Shown here piece after piece: positions 22,672-35,234 of a stretch of 64,000 nt of DNA; the first letter of the stretch is position 1, and each line of letters opens with the position of its first letter. A model generated the notes under the pieces. It did no database searches and was not told the DNA's origin. It saw only the letters and a program-made list of their open reading frames with translations. The position numbers were made by a program, and so were the translations under genes. The stretch lies in NCBI GenBank assembly GCA_026545225.1, contig CM048850.1, positions 2,914,001 through 2,978,000 of the forward strand. The letters run 5' to 3'. Source of the stretch: Cornus controversa (Eukaryota > Streptophyta > Magnoliopsida > Cornales > Cornaceae).

Positions 22672-23301
22672 GGAGTAAAGTGCATAAAACCCTCCTCTAG
22701 TTTCAAAAATGTGCAAAAAAACCCCTTCATGTTCACTTTGCACCCCTGTAGTTTGTATTTTATGCAAATCAACCCTTCTGAGCTAAAAACACTCTTTAAG
22801 TTCCAATTTTACCATTCTACCAAATTTCTTAATATTTCCAACAATAGCAATTTTATTCTTTTTATATACTTTTTTTAAATATTAATTTAATTATAAATTA
22901 AATATTCTTGTTTTATTATTATTTCGTGGCCGAGTCGAAAAAATAAAAAAAATCTTCAATGTTAAAAAAAAAAACATTTGGCACTGTTTAAAAAAAAGCA
23001 GCATTTTTTTTAAACAATGCCAAAAAAAAATGAAGATTTTTTTTTATTTTGGCTCGGCCACGAAATGATAATAAAACAAGAATATTTAATTAATATTTTT
23101 AAAAAAGTATATAAAAAGAATAAAATTGTTATTGTTGAAAATTTTAAGAAATTTGGTAGAAGGGTAAAATTGGAACTCAAAGAGTGTTTTTAGCTCAGAA
23201 AGGTTGATTTGCACAAAATACAAACTACAGGGGTACAAAGTGAACATAAAGGGGGGTGTGCACATTTTTAAAACTAGAGGGGGGGTTTTATGCACTTTAC
23301 C
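22672..23301. mobile_element. MITE with about 300-bp inverted arms, Mutator-like
   Basis: Near-perfect palindrome centred close to 22990-23000. The left end (g)gagtaaagtgcataaaacc pairs with the right end ggttttatgcactttacc, and the arms stay alignable to the centre. The flanks carry tgtaaatatt at 22662-22671 and 23302-23311, a 10-bp duplication (11 if one more base is counted), near the 9-bp size of Mutator-like elements. No coding capacity. It is inserted in the Gypsy-LTR-like repeat of intron 2. RNA from it would fold into a long hairpin. Confidence 0.88.
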
Positions 23302-23311
23302 TGTAAATATT

Positions 23312-23653
23312 GTAATGTTTTGACTTGGAATTTTAGTATATTTCCTCTATTGTATTGTACCTAGTGGACTTATGTATTTTATAAAACTTGAGGACATATT
23401 GATGTTGGTATTTAAAGATTCATTTGATTTCGAGTTATGACCGTTCAAAGTAGAACTCAAAGCATATTGTTTTGTACTGATATATGGATATTGGAGTCAC
23501 GTGTTTAATTTGGACTGTATGGATTTTGACCTCATGGAGACTAGGGACATTTAGACATTGTTTTGAATATTGGAGATGTTTTGCTTAATTTCAGGAATTC
23601 TGGTTGTATCACATCCTGGGCCTGGTACGGGGTTTTGGGGCATGAAAAGTTTA
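23312..23653 (+). repeat. Gypsy-LTR-like DNA, right end
   Basis: Ends gggcctggtacggggttttg gggcatga, the inverted counterpart of the start at 15389 (tgtcacgccccaaaacc...gtaccagg). It fits the short inverted ends of one LTR whose middle received the Copia and the MITE. Confidence 0.5.
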
Positions 23654-24539
23654 GAGTACATAAAGGCTTTCACTTTGTCTTATTTTCCAACTGACACTCG
23701 TGGAAAGAATGGGTATGGCAAGGATTTCCTATACTACCCGTTTATAAAACCAAAAATAAGTGTTCATGCTAGGCTAAAAGTAACAATAAAAAATGAACCT
23801 AAACCAAGAAATGCTCCTGCCAGAAAATGTGGAGAAGGGATTCATGTTCTACTTCCCAGCCCAAAAAAAATAAAAAAATAATAAAAATCATAACTACCTT
23901 TGTTCATGCGCAATTGAAATCATTAGGGTAAGCATGCACAATGCGAAGGATTTAGCAGTTTCCAAAACATGGGGCATTGGTGAAACAAATTTGAGTAGAA
24001 GTATTCAAACCATGGGATGATTGATATTTCTTTGAAATTGCCAATATCTCTTCTCACTCCTTATGAGTAATAACCAAAAAAGAAAAAGAAAAATAAAAAG
24101 GAAAGAAAAAACAGGAACATCCCCTATAAGATAGTTAAATTTGACTGGCATGAGAGAAGCATTAGATAATAAGAGCACTAAAACAAGAATACAAGGAAAA
24201 GAAGAATTTTCTAAATTATCTCAATCTAGAAAAGCAAATAAAAGGGACCGGAAAGAATGACACCACAGAATTGGGAAAAATAGGGGATCAATTGTAGCAG
24301 ATGAGCATATTATCATAATTGCTGATATGGTTATGGTGTTATGCTAATAACCGTAAAAGAAAGTCATCCTCTATAAAATAAGAGGAAGTACGAGGGAAAA
24401 GGGAAATGGGAAATATGACAACATCATGAAGATAATATATTTTAATATTATATGCAGGCAACTGAACTCCAAAGATCTACAAGTGCTACTTAAAATGATC
24501 TTCATTACTAATTCAAAATTGTAAGATTAATCCTTGCAC
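23654..24539. other. Intron 2, part next to exon 2; nothing recognised
   Basis: AT-rich intron DNA without recognisable elements. Confidence 0.5.
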
Positions 24540-24637
24540 CATTTAATGCTGCTTCTAACGACATTATATCCTCTATGTCTATTTTAGCAAACTCAGAGTT
24601 CTCCCCAAGCCTAGCAACCATAGCGGCTCCTTTTTCC
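24540..24637 (-). CDS. Saccharopine dehydrogenase-like protein, exon 2
   Basis: 98 bp between acceptor cag (24638-24640) and donor gt (24539-24538). It encodes REKGAAMVARLGENSEFAKI then DIEDIMSLEAALN, with the first Arg split with exon 1 and the last base shared with exon 3. It is the helix and strand after the dinucleotide-binding motif (GRNREKG is a frequent family word) that pass to the VDLVVHAAGPF strand of exon 3. Confidence 0.92.
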
Positions 24638-24640
24638 CTG

Positions 24641-25901
24641 TCATTGAACACAAATTAAACAGTTCAGCAGCTAAATTTGGCAAATTGTATAATTCCAGTT
24701 AGCTGATGAAATGTTAAGAACAATGCACAAAGACAGGGCATAGCACTTTTATGTATGGTACACAGAAAAATAAAAAAGAAAAATACCAGACAATTCTTAG
24801 CACACAAATAACCAGGCCAGAGATTGATTGGGCCTATTGAATGTAGGTTGGAATCTGAGTCCACAGCATTATGTTAAATATTCCTTTATAAGTGAGGGGG
24901 AGACCATGGAGGGGATATAGGGAATTTGGAATCATTGAATGTCTTTTCACTTCAGTAAAGCACCATTATACTAGAATAGACGCATAAATAGATTTACCTG
25001 TGGAATGAAAGAAGTTAAAGGATTCCAATATTGTTTTTTATTCAACTGAAAGGTATGATCACCAGAAAGTAATTACTGATAGCTGATGAATATTTCTCAT
25101 GATGAACCATTGGATCATGCAGTTCTAGTAATAATGCATATAACATCAAACTGACAAGAAGCAAGTGTGCAAATGTCCAGTCATGTGGATTTTATGTGCA
25201 CTTTACCCACAACATTCAGGATCTTGCAATCATGGTAAACAAACAAAAAATTCTCACAAGAAAGCAAAAGCACGCAAGATTTACATGGTTCTGTCATGTC
25301 TATGGGGGAGAGTATATCACCATCCACAAATCAAGAAATCAAATGGCATTTACAAGAGCACTACTCACTCAACCTAATAGTTTTAGCAACTCTACAAGGG
25401 CTGGTAGCCTGGTACTAGCCTAGTATGACTCAACCTAAACTTGCCATCGGAAGAGTCTTTACTATTACTAGCTGCTGGTGTGCCCATATATGCAGCCAGG
25501 GCGATCTAATTTGAAGCTGTCACTGGAAGGATTATTTTCAAATTTCTCATGTGCAACTTGAAGCTGACACTGGAAGGACAAGTATCAAAGCAACAATAGG
25601 ATGTAACTATCATCATTGACAAACCCAGACCAAGTCTGTCACAGAAGGATCGATGGCATATGCAAACTTACCATACACCACACAAATGGAGTATCAATGT
25701 TAATTAGCAATATATTACTCATAAATACATCCAATTCTTCATAAATCCAAAATTTCACATTTAATCATAATTATCTCATCTTTCTTTTCACATCTCTTAT
25801 TAAACAATAGAAAAAAAGCTTTAAAACATGGCAGAAAAGTAAATTACAAGAAGATTTAGACACATAATAAACTTAAATGTGAAACAAAGAAGATAGTAAG
25901 T
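24641..25901. other. Intron 1, next to exon 2; weak repeat signal only
   Basis: No gene seen. At about 25270-25300 there is a tttacatggttctg motif like that at 3146-3170, suggesting a decayed LTR-like repeat, but no ends were found. Confidence 0.4.
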
Positions 25902-26533
25902 AAAGCTAAACAAACCTCACTAAATGTCTTATATGAAAAACTAGGCACAAAAGAGAGTGAGAAAAGTATTTATAAATTAGAAAAGAATTGAGACAGATCA
26001 ACTAAAGACCTAAACCAAATTAAGTGTATTAAGGACATAGATAACACAATATTAGTCAAAGAAAGTGATATTTTAACTAGATGGAAGAATTATTTTCAAA
26101 ATCTTTTAAATGAGGAATATCCTAGAGAAGAAGTAGAAGAAAATGAACTTAACATAGGAATGGTAGATAAAGTCACCAACAAGGAAGTAAAGGACACACT
26201 TAAGAAGATGGGGAGTAATAAAGCGGTAGGCCCAGATAATATTCCCATAGAGGCGTGTCGAAGGTTAGGTAACGTAGGTGTCGAGTGGTTAACAAAGTTG
26301 CTTAACAATATCTTAAAGCAATGTATGATGACAAAAAAATGGAGAGAGACTACAATAGTACCACTTTACAAAAACAAAGGGGATTTACAAAATTGCGGCA
26401 ACTATAGAGGAATTAAATTAATAAGTTATATAATGAAAGTGTGGGAAAGGATCATAGAACAAAGACCAAGGAAGAAGTCCATGGTATTAGATAACCAATT
26501 TGGGTTCATGTCAGAAAGATCAACAATGGAAGC
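25902..26533 (+). mobile_element. RTE-type LINE fragment, reverse transcriptase start
   Basis: A single frame from 25902 reads KAKQTSLNVLYEKLGTKESE, later RWKNYFQNLLNEE, then the RT words GSNKAVGPDNIPIEACRRLG, WRETTIVPLYKNKGDLQNC, NYRGIKLISY and NQFGFMSERSTMEA. This is the fingers part of the RT of plant RTE-clade non-LTR elements. One in-frame stop lies at 25989-25991. The catalytic YADD region and the 3' end are missing because an LTR-like sequence starts at 26534. No endonuclease part is seen on the left. Confidence 0.88.
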
Positions 26534-27734
26534 TGATAAGCGTCTAATGTTTCACATTTGAGCTCCTAAAGTTGCATATAATAATTCTTTGGCAATACTT
26601 ATTTAGTGTTTTTAATGCTAGTTGCTAGTTTACTTGATTTTAACGTACTGAAGTGTAATTTTCGTTAAAATCATTGCAATTGGGTCATTGCTGACGCTTG
26701 CATAGAGAAGAGATGAAGCTTGATCCATTGGACAATTCCATGTTGAAGATTCGAAGCCAAATGGACCAAACAGGCAGCCCAAAAGCAAGGTTAATTGAAG
26801 AGAACTGACACTGGTCTGGTTTGCATTGAAGATTGGGCTAAATTGGGCCCAGCTCGCCATGTCGGGTTAAGGGCGCACGTGCGCCTTTTAAAGGCGAACG
26901 TGCGCCTTTGCACCCGAAGCCTGCTATAAATCCTACTTAGATTAGGATTTGAACCCTAATTGACATATTCTGAAGAGGCTGAGTTAAGAGCAGCTAGAGA
27001 GGCGATTTTGGAGCTATTTTTCAGAGAAGAAGAGGCATGAAGATGGTCTTTTCATCATTGCTCAAGTCTCCAATCCCAAGCATGAGCAGCTAAATCTCCT
27101 TCTAGGGAATTGATGTAACCCTAACTCTCTTCTTCAATGGTTTAATTGTAATTTGATTTAGGGATAAATTTATCTATGTATAAATTGCATGATTAGAGGA
27201 AAAATACAATAGTTGTACTGTTGTTTTGGATTTATAATATTTCCAATTCAATCGTAATGGAATTTTAATCTTGTCTTAGATAAAACTGTGTTTTGATTGA
27301 TCTTAATTCCATCTTTGTTTTCTGTGATTATAAAGAGGGAAATCATGTAATTAGGGCTTATGGATCTAAGGGAAGATGGATTATAATACGAATTAGTTAA
27401 GTTTAGTTTAGTTTAAGAGTAGTTAGGTAGATAATCTATGTCAACTGAAGATGAATTACGCTTCTAGGAAAACAACTCTTCCTCTTCTAACCGGTGCATC
27501 ATCGGGTCTATGATGAAAGTGACCATACCACCTAAGTTTACTTTCTCTAATTTTATCTTCATAAGCACTATACCTAGTGATATTCCATTTGCTATTTGAA
27601 AGGGAATTAGAACTTGTACCCAAGATCTTGTTTCTTATGATTCCTTAATCTCCATCCTATCGTGCATTTTTTTTCCTCTGTCTTCTATATCTATCCCTCA
27701 AAGTTGGACTTGGACAAAATCTCTTGGAGATCTT
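26534..27734 (+). repeat. Athila/Ogre-like LTR, probably solo or truncated
   Basis: Starts tgataagcgtctaatgttt inside the RTE relic. It has LTR features: a leader-like block at about 26930-27120 (gctataaatcctacttagat as a TATA-like site, then GA-rich DNA). Its start aligns with the minus-strand LTR at 37409-38890 (shared ...aatgtt.c.catt..agc.c words). The right limit is uncertain. A GGCGCACGTGCGCC palindrome lies at 26872-26885. Confidence 0.55.
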
Positions 27735-28552
27735 AAGTGGAAAAGGCAATTGTAGAAAAGATGATAGCTTTAGCGAAGAATAGGACATAGGAGCTCATTC
27801 CACTTTTATATGGAAAAAAAACCGTGGGATGCAAGTGGGTGTTCATTGTCAGACAGAAGGCAGATAGAACTATAGAAAAATATAAGGTGTGGTTGGTTGC
27901 CAAAGGTTTTACCCAAACATATGATGTAGATTATCATCAAATATTTGCACCAGTGGGTAAGATGAACTCCAACCGAGTGCTTTTGTCATGTATAACCAAT
28001 TTAGGGTATAGCCTTCAACAACATCTGGATGTGAAAATACATTTCTCCATGGAGATCTTGAAGAGGAAGTTTATATGGAGGTCTAACCAGGCATCTATTC
28101 TAAGACTATTGAAGAGAAGGCATGCAAATTAAAGGAGGTGTTTTATGGCTTGAAGGTCAAGCAATCTCCAAAGGCTTGGTTTGACCGATTTCACAAGGCT
28201 ATAATCAAGGTTGGGTACAAGCAAAGTAATGTTGATCATACCATGTTCAATAATCAGGCTAAGGGCAAGATCACTACCCTCGTTATATATGTAGATGACA
28301 TCGTGGTAACCAAAGATGATACTGAGGAGGTGTTAAACTTGAAAAGTCACTTAGCCTAGGAGTTTGAGATTAAAGACTTGGAAAAATTATGGTTTTTTTT
28401 TTTTTTTGTAATAGAGATTGCAAGATCAGATAAGGGTTTTTATTTCTCAAAGGAAGTACATCCTTGACATTCTAGAAGAGACACGCATGTTGGGCTTGGG
28501 CTGTAAACTGGCAAACTTACATAATGAGGTTAATCATCATCTTCGTAATGGT

Positions 28553-29565
28553 TGTTGGAACCGAACAATCAAAAGTGACAATATTCAATTATAAGATGAG
28601 ATCATCACATAAATACAAATATGGGATAAATAATAATATTCCGAAAAACATAATTAAAAAATTAAAAAAAAATTCAAATCAAGACTTAGAGGTGCGCAAT
28701 CGCTTCTTGAAGATAGTTGAAGCCTCTCCTAAGTGCAATCGGAATATCAAATGACAGCACCATCTTCAGGATTCAACTAAGCCAGATTTAACAATTTGTA
28801 CGTCCATAAAGTGGCACCCTCTCTAAACCCATGTATTCATATTCGTCTAATCATTTGTCTAAAACAAAATTTAATTTTAAAAAATTATATTGAAACACAT
28901 ATATATATATGTATATTGATCATAGAAGTTGGAAACGTTACCATAATGGAATTCCTAGAATTCCCATAATTTCGTTACCAGAAAATTAATCGGAATTCCA
29001 AAATTCCGTTGTCAAACCTCCACCGTAACCTCTCCGAAATCTTGAGTTTGACCGCCTATAACTTCATCAAAATCTCACCAGATTCTAGACTTGGTCATCA
29101 AAGACTTCAACAGAGTTACCGGAATTTCTCTGGACTTGGTAACTTCACTCACTATAAATTAGACTCATCTCAACTTCTTAATCTTAAATGTGTTCTGTAT
29201 AGGCTTACCTTAGGCCCCCTTTTATAGGCTTCATATTTATGGTCTCCATCTATGGGTGATTAAATAATGTATTTAATCAAGCATCCAAGGAATCAGGAGT
29301 TACAAATCATTTATGGGTGATTAAATATAGACATAATAATGGAAGCCCAAGAGACAGGAGTTACAATTGGTATAAATGATGGATTAATGACGGAATCCCA
29401 AGGGACGGGAGTTACAAACAACCCAAAAGTCTCCTTATTAATTGATGATTAAATGATATCATTTAATCATGTAATATGATCATTTAATTTTGTAACAAAT
29501 GAAGGGAGATAAAAATTCACAACTGAAAGTTTAAAATATATATAATTTTGAAACACGTTCCAAGA
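28553..29565 (-). repeat. 3' LTR of Copia M
   Basis: About 1,013 bp, colinear with 31966-32260 and 33760-34580. It contains a (TA)n run near 28900. Confidence 0.85.
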
Positions 29566-29884
29566 ATCCCCCACTTGTTTCAAAATTAAAAAAATAATTT
29601 ACAGACAATAGGTACAATTGTATGCACAAGTAAAGGTGTCTTTTGGACTTGAACCATTACCTAGTGAAGATATTATAGATTTATCTAGGAACTTGGTGAT
29701 CAGAGTCTTGAACCAAGAACCACGTTCACAAACCAAAAGTACGTAACACACACTTTTGTTCGGAGATGAAATACTAAAACTTGACACATTTCGGCCATAT
29801 GCCCCGAATCCATACTTCTAAAGTGTCATTAAGGATCAAGCTTGTCTAGATCCTATAGAAGCTACCCCACTTCCACACTCAAAT

Positions 29885-30385
29885 CGGTGTGTCCATCAAG
29901 AGTGATCTTGCACACTCTAACCGAATGCCAATTATGGACTCATTAAGAGAAATTAATCTCATCCTTCTCAATGCAAGATTTATCGGTGAATTCCATCAAG
30001 AGTAATTTTGCACACTCCAACCAAATACCTGTTATGGACTCATTAAGAGAACTTAATTTCAACCTCCTCAATGCAAGATTATTCGGTGAATTCCATCAAT
30101 AGTGACCTTGCACAATCCAACCAAATACCGGTTATGGAATCATTAAGAGAACTTAATCTCATCCTCCTCATTGCAAGATTAGTTGGTGAATCTATCAAGA
30201 GTGATCCTGTACACCCAATCGAAAAATCGATTTATACACTCGTTAAGAGACAAAGTATCAAACCTCCTCATTACAAGATTATTCAGTGAATCTATCAGGA
30301 ATGGTCGGAATGGTCCTGTACACTCCAATCAAAAACCAATATATAACCGATATATAATTAAGAGATCTAAGTCTCAACCTCCTAA
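29885..30385. repeat. About 100-bp tandem repeat inside Copia M
   Basis: Five degenerate units starting tccatcaagagtgatcttgc and containing tatggactcattaagaga and cctcaatgcaagatta. Unit starts are near 29893, 29995, 30095, 30190 and 30294 (periods 96-103). Lies between the RNase H relic and the polypurine tract. Confidence 0.85.
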
Positions 30386-31965
30386 CATACAGAATCGAGC
30401 ACACAAATCACACCATAGGGAAAGGAACGTTGATGTGCTCCCACAAGTTGTTATGTTACTTCTTTTCTCATTGAAACCAGGAGAAATATCGCTAAGTTGG
30501 ATTCCCATAACATTACAACATTATTGATTACAGGCTTTAATTCAATCCCTCTAGATGTCTCAGATACAAGGTCCCTTCACATGTCTTTCAACAGTGGATC
30601 TGCCTTTGGCCTCTGCACAATAAAGTGTAATCTCAGACACAAGGTCCACTCACATGCCTTTCGACAGTGGATCCACCAAATTAGATTTAGCCTTTACATA
30701 CTGAGCAGTGATAACTCCATCAGCCAAGATCCCTTTCACATGATTGTGCTTCAATCTCATATGGCTGGATTTTCTATTGTAACACTGGTTGTTACCTCAA
30801 AACATTGAGCCTTATTGCCACAATATATTGTCAAGGACATCAAGAGATTACTTAATATTGGAATATCCTCCAATATGCTCCTTAGCCACCCAGCTTCCTC
30901 ATCAGCAGAGGAAAATGATACAAATTCTGATTCCATCAAGAAATGACTTATACAATTTAGCCTCTTGATTTTCAAGAAATCACAGCTCCGCCCAAGGTGA
31001 ATAATAGATAAGGGATCATCCTTATTAGAATTCCAAGTAGCATCACTGTAGTCTCCAAGAATGATGAGTTTTTGCCATAATGCAACCCATAATTCATAGT
31101 ACCCCAAGATTCTCATAAGAAATCCAATAGTCTCTTCTTGGATAACTTATGTACTTACTCAAAGTATCCACTGTGAAGATTGTCTGTCTTGATACGGTAC
31201 ATTGCATTATGAACACCACCTATAATCCGAGACTTCAAGTTGATTCACTGCACTGCATTGATTGCAAATTACCTCCACACTAGAATCAAGAGGAATAGAG
31301 ATAAAAATTATGTATGAATTAGGAATCAACTTCACAATCGAGCCACTTGGAGTAGAAATGCATCATTTGAAAAGTGATTAAACTTTTCCAGAATGATCTC
31401 GATATAGTTGGGCTGCAAAAGTGTTAAATCATGTTTGGATCTCAAACTTTTGATTTCTAAAATCAAATTAGCCTCATGAGGATTCACTAATGGAGTGGCT
31501 TATTCTAACAAAAATCTCACTTTTGGACGACAAAGTGGTCAATTGAAAACTCACCTCAACACCATACTTAGCAAGAAGAACATTAACAATCTGAATAGAT
31601 CCTTCAAAGAAATCGCATTACCGCAAATTATGCCAGTGCCTACCACTTGAGAAGTTGAAGAGTTCTCCTCTTATATTGTCATTTGGTCCCCCACTAATTC
31701 ATAGATTTTGAATGATTTTGACTAATCGAAATGTGAAGAGATGCTCTAGTTTCAATAACAATCACATGTATCTAGCGAAAGCAATAAACTTTCTTTTGTG
31801 ATATTCTCATTGATCAGTAAGGAGGATCTGATCAGGAGGAATGTAGCTTACTAGAGCCTTAAAAATTGTCCTCACAAAAAACCATGAAATTTGGTTAGAG
31901 AAGTGTATGACATTTATCACATATAACAAAATATGAGACAAAATATGAGGCACCTATCTTCAAAT

Positions 31966-34580
31966 TATTGGAACTGGACAATCAAAAGTGGCAATATTCA
32001 ATTATAAGATGAGATCATCACATAAATACAAATATGTGATAAATAATAATATTTCGAAAAACATAATTAAGAAATTAAAAATAGTTTCAAATCAAGACTT
32101 GGAGGCACGTAATCGCTTCTTGAAGATAGTTGAAGCCAAGTGCAATTAGAATATCAAATGACAACACTATTTCCGAGATTCAACTAAGCCAGATTCAACA
32201 ATCTGCATGTCCATAGAGTGGCACCCTCTATGAACCCATGTATTCATCTTCTTACAATCATTCGGTCTTCGGGTGGGAGATGGACAGCTTTCTCGGATTT
32301 CATTGACAATGAGGGTTTGATTGACTTACCTCTTGAAGGAACTCGATTTACTTGGTCCAGTGGCAGAGAAGCTCCGATACTCTCTCGGTTGGATCGGTTT
32401 CTGTCTTTCTGATCTCGGGAGACTAGGAAGAGAGGTTCCTGGATGTGACTCAGGTGGCGATGGCAAGACTAACATCAGATCATGTCCCGTTGTTACTGGA
32501 CTGTGGGGCTTTGAGAAGGAGGAAAACACCTTTTAAGTTTGAGAATATGTGGCTCAGAGCGGAAGGATTTAAGGAGATGGTGAAATGTTGGTGGCTTGGT
32601 TATGAGATTCGGGGTAATCCCAGTTTTGTGCTTGTGGGGAAACTTTATAGATTGAAAGAGGACCTGAAGATGTGGAATAAGGAGTCATTTGGTAATCTTG
32701 AATGGAGGAAGAACAGGATTATGGGAGAGATAGCAGACTTAGATAGGAAGGAAAGCATGGAGGGTTTTGTCAATGGACAGCTCTGCTGTCCATAATTAAT
32801 CTTCTTTCCTTCTATTCTTCTTTCCTTATTTCACCTTTACTTAATTTACGTAGGCTTGTACAGTTAGCATATTAACAGAATATATAGTTTCCATATAAAA
32901 TTAGACTGCTAGAATCACTCGGCAATGGTCGCTCATGAGGAGGTAATGGTCGCTCAGTGCTATCACCTTGATGGCAGACGACTGGTTTGGGATATTCAGT
33001 TTGAGAGACGTTTGCATGATTGGAATATTGAAGAGATGACGAAGTTCTTGGCCTTTCTATACGGACAAGTCTGTCCTAGGGAGGGGCGCGATAAACTGGT
33101 TTGGACAGGCTCGAATCATGGGCGTTTCGAGGTACGGGCTTTTTACCGGAGGTTGATGGAGTCCCAAGGGTCTTCCATCCCTTGGAAAGGTATTTGGCGT
33201 TCTAGAGTTCCTTAAAGGTGGCTTTCTTTGTGTGGGTTGCATCCATAGGGAAGATCTTGACTGTCAATAACCTAAGAAAGAGAGGACACATTTTGGCGAA
33301 TTGGTGTTGTTGTGTAAAAGGGCGGAAGAATCTGTTGACCACCTTCTCCTTCATTATCCTAGAGCTAGGGAGGGATGGAATCTGCTTTATGGTATTTTTG
33401 GCGTGCAGTGGTTATGCCTAAGTCGGTGGCGAGTTGCATTTTAGCGTGGTATGGATTTCTGGTGCAGTATGATATTAGACACTCGTGGAGGGTTGCTCCT
33501 CATTGCTTCTGGTGGGCTTTATGGAATGAGAGGAACAAGAGATCCTTTGAAGATAAAGAACATCCTTGGGGAGCATTTAGATTCTCTGTTCTTAGTTCCC
33601 TATTTTTTTGGTCAGAGAGCTCTTTTTGTATATCTTCGGAGTCCCGGTTGTCTTTTGTAGATAACCTAAGGTCTTGATGTAAAGGCCTTACTTGTTTGTG
33701 TTGTTCCTTGGGATGCGTCCCCCTTTTGGGCGTTCTTCTATGATATTTTTACTTATCAAAATATATATATATGTGTATATTGACCATAGAAGTTGGAAAC
33801 GTTACAAGAATGGAATTCCTAGAATTCCTATAATTTCGTTACCAGAAAACTAATCAGAATTCCAAAATTCCGTTGCCAAACCTCTACCAAAACCTCTCCG
33901 GAATCTTGAGTTTGACCGCCTATAACTTCATCAGAATCTCGCCAGATTCTGGACTTGGTCATTGGAGACTTCAACAGAGTCACCGGAATTTCTCTAAACT
34001 TGGTAACTTCACTCACTATACATTGGACTCATCTCAACTTCTGAATCTTTTAATGTGTTCTGTATAGGCTCACCCTAGGCCCCCTTTTAGAGGCTTCACA
34101 TTTATGGTCTCCATTTATGGGTGATTAAATAATGTATCAAGCATCCCAAGAGTCAGGAGTTACAAATCATCTCAACTTCTGAATCTTTCAATGTGTTCTG
34201 TATAGGCTCACCCAAGGCCTCCTTTTATAGGCTTCATATTTATGGTCTCCATTTATGGGTGATTAAAAAATGTATTTAATCAAGCATCCCAAGAGTTAGG
34301 AGTTACAAATCATTTATAGGTGATTAAATATAGACATAATGATAGAAGTCCAAGAGACAGGAGTTACAACAAGTATAAATGATGGATTAATGACAGAATC
34401 CCAAGAGACGGGAGTTACAAGCAACCTAAAAGTCTCCTTATTAATGGATGATTAAATGATATATTTAATGTGTAATTAATCTACCAATTATGACCATTTA
34501 ATTTTGTAACTGATGAAGGGATATGAAAAGTCACAACTGAAAGTTTAAATATATATATAATTTTAAAACATGTTCCAACA
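31966..34580 (-). repeat. 5' LTR of Copia M with LINE inside
   Basis: Same LTR as 28553-29565, interrupted by an L1 at about 32262-33760. A local duplication of about 138 bp (atctcaacttctgaatctt at about 34030 and again at 34168) lies near its right end. Confidence 0.8.
32262..33760 (+). mobile_element. L1-type LINE, internally deleted
   Basis: Plant L1 copy in the LTR of Copia M. Order: the last part of the endonuclease domain (LIDLPLEGTRFTWSSG, DRFLSF, then the SDHVPLLLDCG motif) at 32270-32500 across one frameshift; the linker to RT (KTPFKFENMWL, ESFGNLEWRKN) to 32790; an unrelated AT-rich 130 bp; the zf-RVT zone (DKLVWTGSNHGRFEVRAFYR, then IPWKGIWRSRVP, LRKRGHILANWC) at 32925-33310; and the C-terminus (FWWALWNERNKRSFED) to 33677. 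The 3' UTR ends tttttacttatcaaaa, as usual for plant L1. The RT core is missing. It carries several frameshifts and is dead. No clear target duplication. Confidence 0.88.
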
Positions 34581-35234
34581 ATGGTGAGGGAGAACAAGTG
34601 GACAAGATATCAGAGATTGGATGGAAAACTTATATATCTATCTTACACTCATCCAAACATAGCATATGTGTGGGTGTTACTAACCAATATATTTAGAGAC
34701 TATTTACTTCTGGCAAAGGGATCTTATTCTCTAATCATGGACATTTGAAACTGAAGGCATTGACAGATGTAAATTGGGCAAGCTTAGTTGATGATAAACG
34801 GTCTACCTCAGGTTATTGCACCTTAATAGAAGGAAATCTGATAACTTGGAGGAGTAAGAAACAATCGGCAATGACTAGGTCCGGTGCTAAAGCCTAATAC
34901 AAGGCTATGGCCCATAGGGTATGTGAAATCATGTGAATTCAAACCTTGATGAGTGATTTAGGTATTATGGATGATGGACCTATGAGACTATTTTGTGATA
35001 ACAAAACAGCAATTACCATTGCACATAACCCAATCCAACGTAATAGAACGAAGATTATTGAGATTGACAGACACTTTGTCAAGGAGAAATTAAATAATCG
35101 AGTGATTTGCATTCCTTTCGTGAAGTCAGAGGATCAGCTAGTTGATGGTTCACTAAGGGTTTGAGTAGTAATTTCTTCTTCTATTGTAGGTAAGTTGGGT
35201 ATGAGAGATATTTATGCACCAACTTGAGGGGGAG

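Larger units (their letters stand above)
28553..34580 (-). mobile_element. Copia relic M, inserted in P
   Basis: Minus-strand LTR element with perfect target duplication ATGGT (28548-28552 and 34581-34585). LTRs have TGTTGGAAC/GTTCCAACA-type ends: 3' LTR 28553-29565, 5' LTR 31966-34580 including a later LINE. The polypurine tract is plus-strand atcccccac at 29566-29574. The internal 2.4 kb keeps Copia RNase H (YSDATWNS, MESEFVSFSSADEEAGWLRS) at about 30.65-31.1 kb. Heavily decayed; no gag, protease or integrase recognised. LTRs are clearly diverged, so it is older than the Copia at 17165. Confidence 0.85.
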
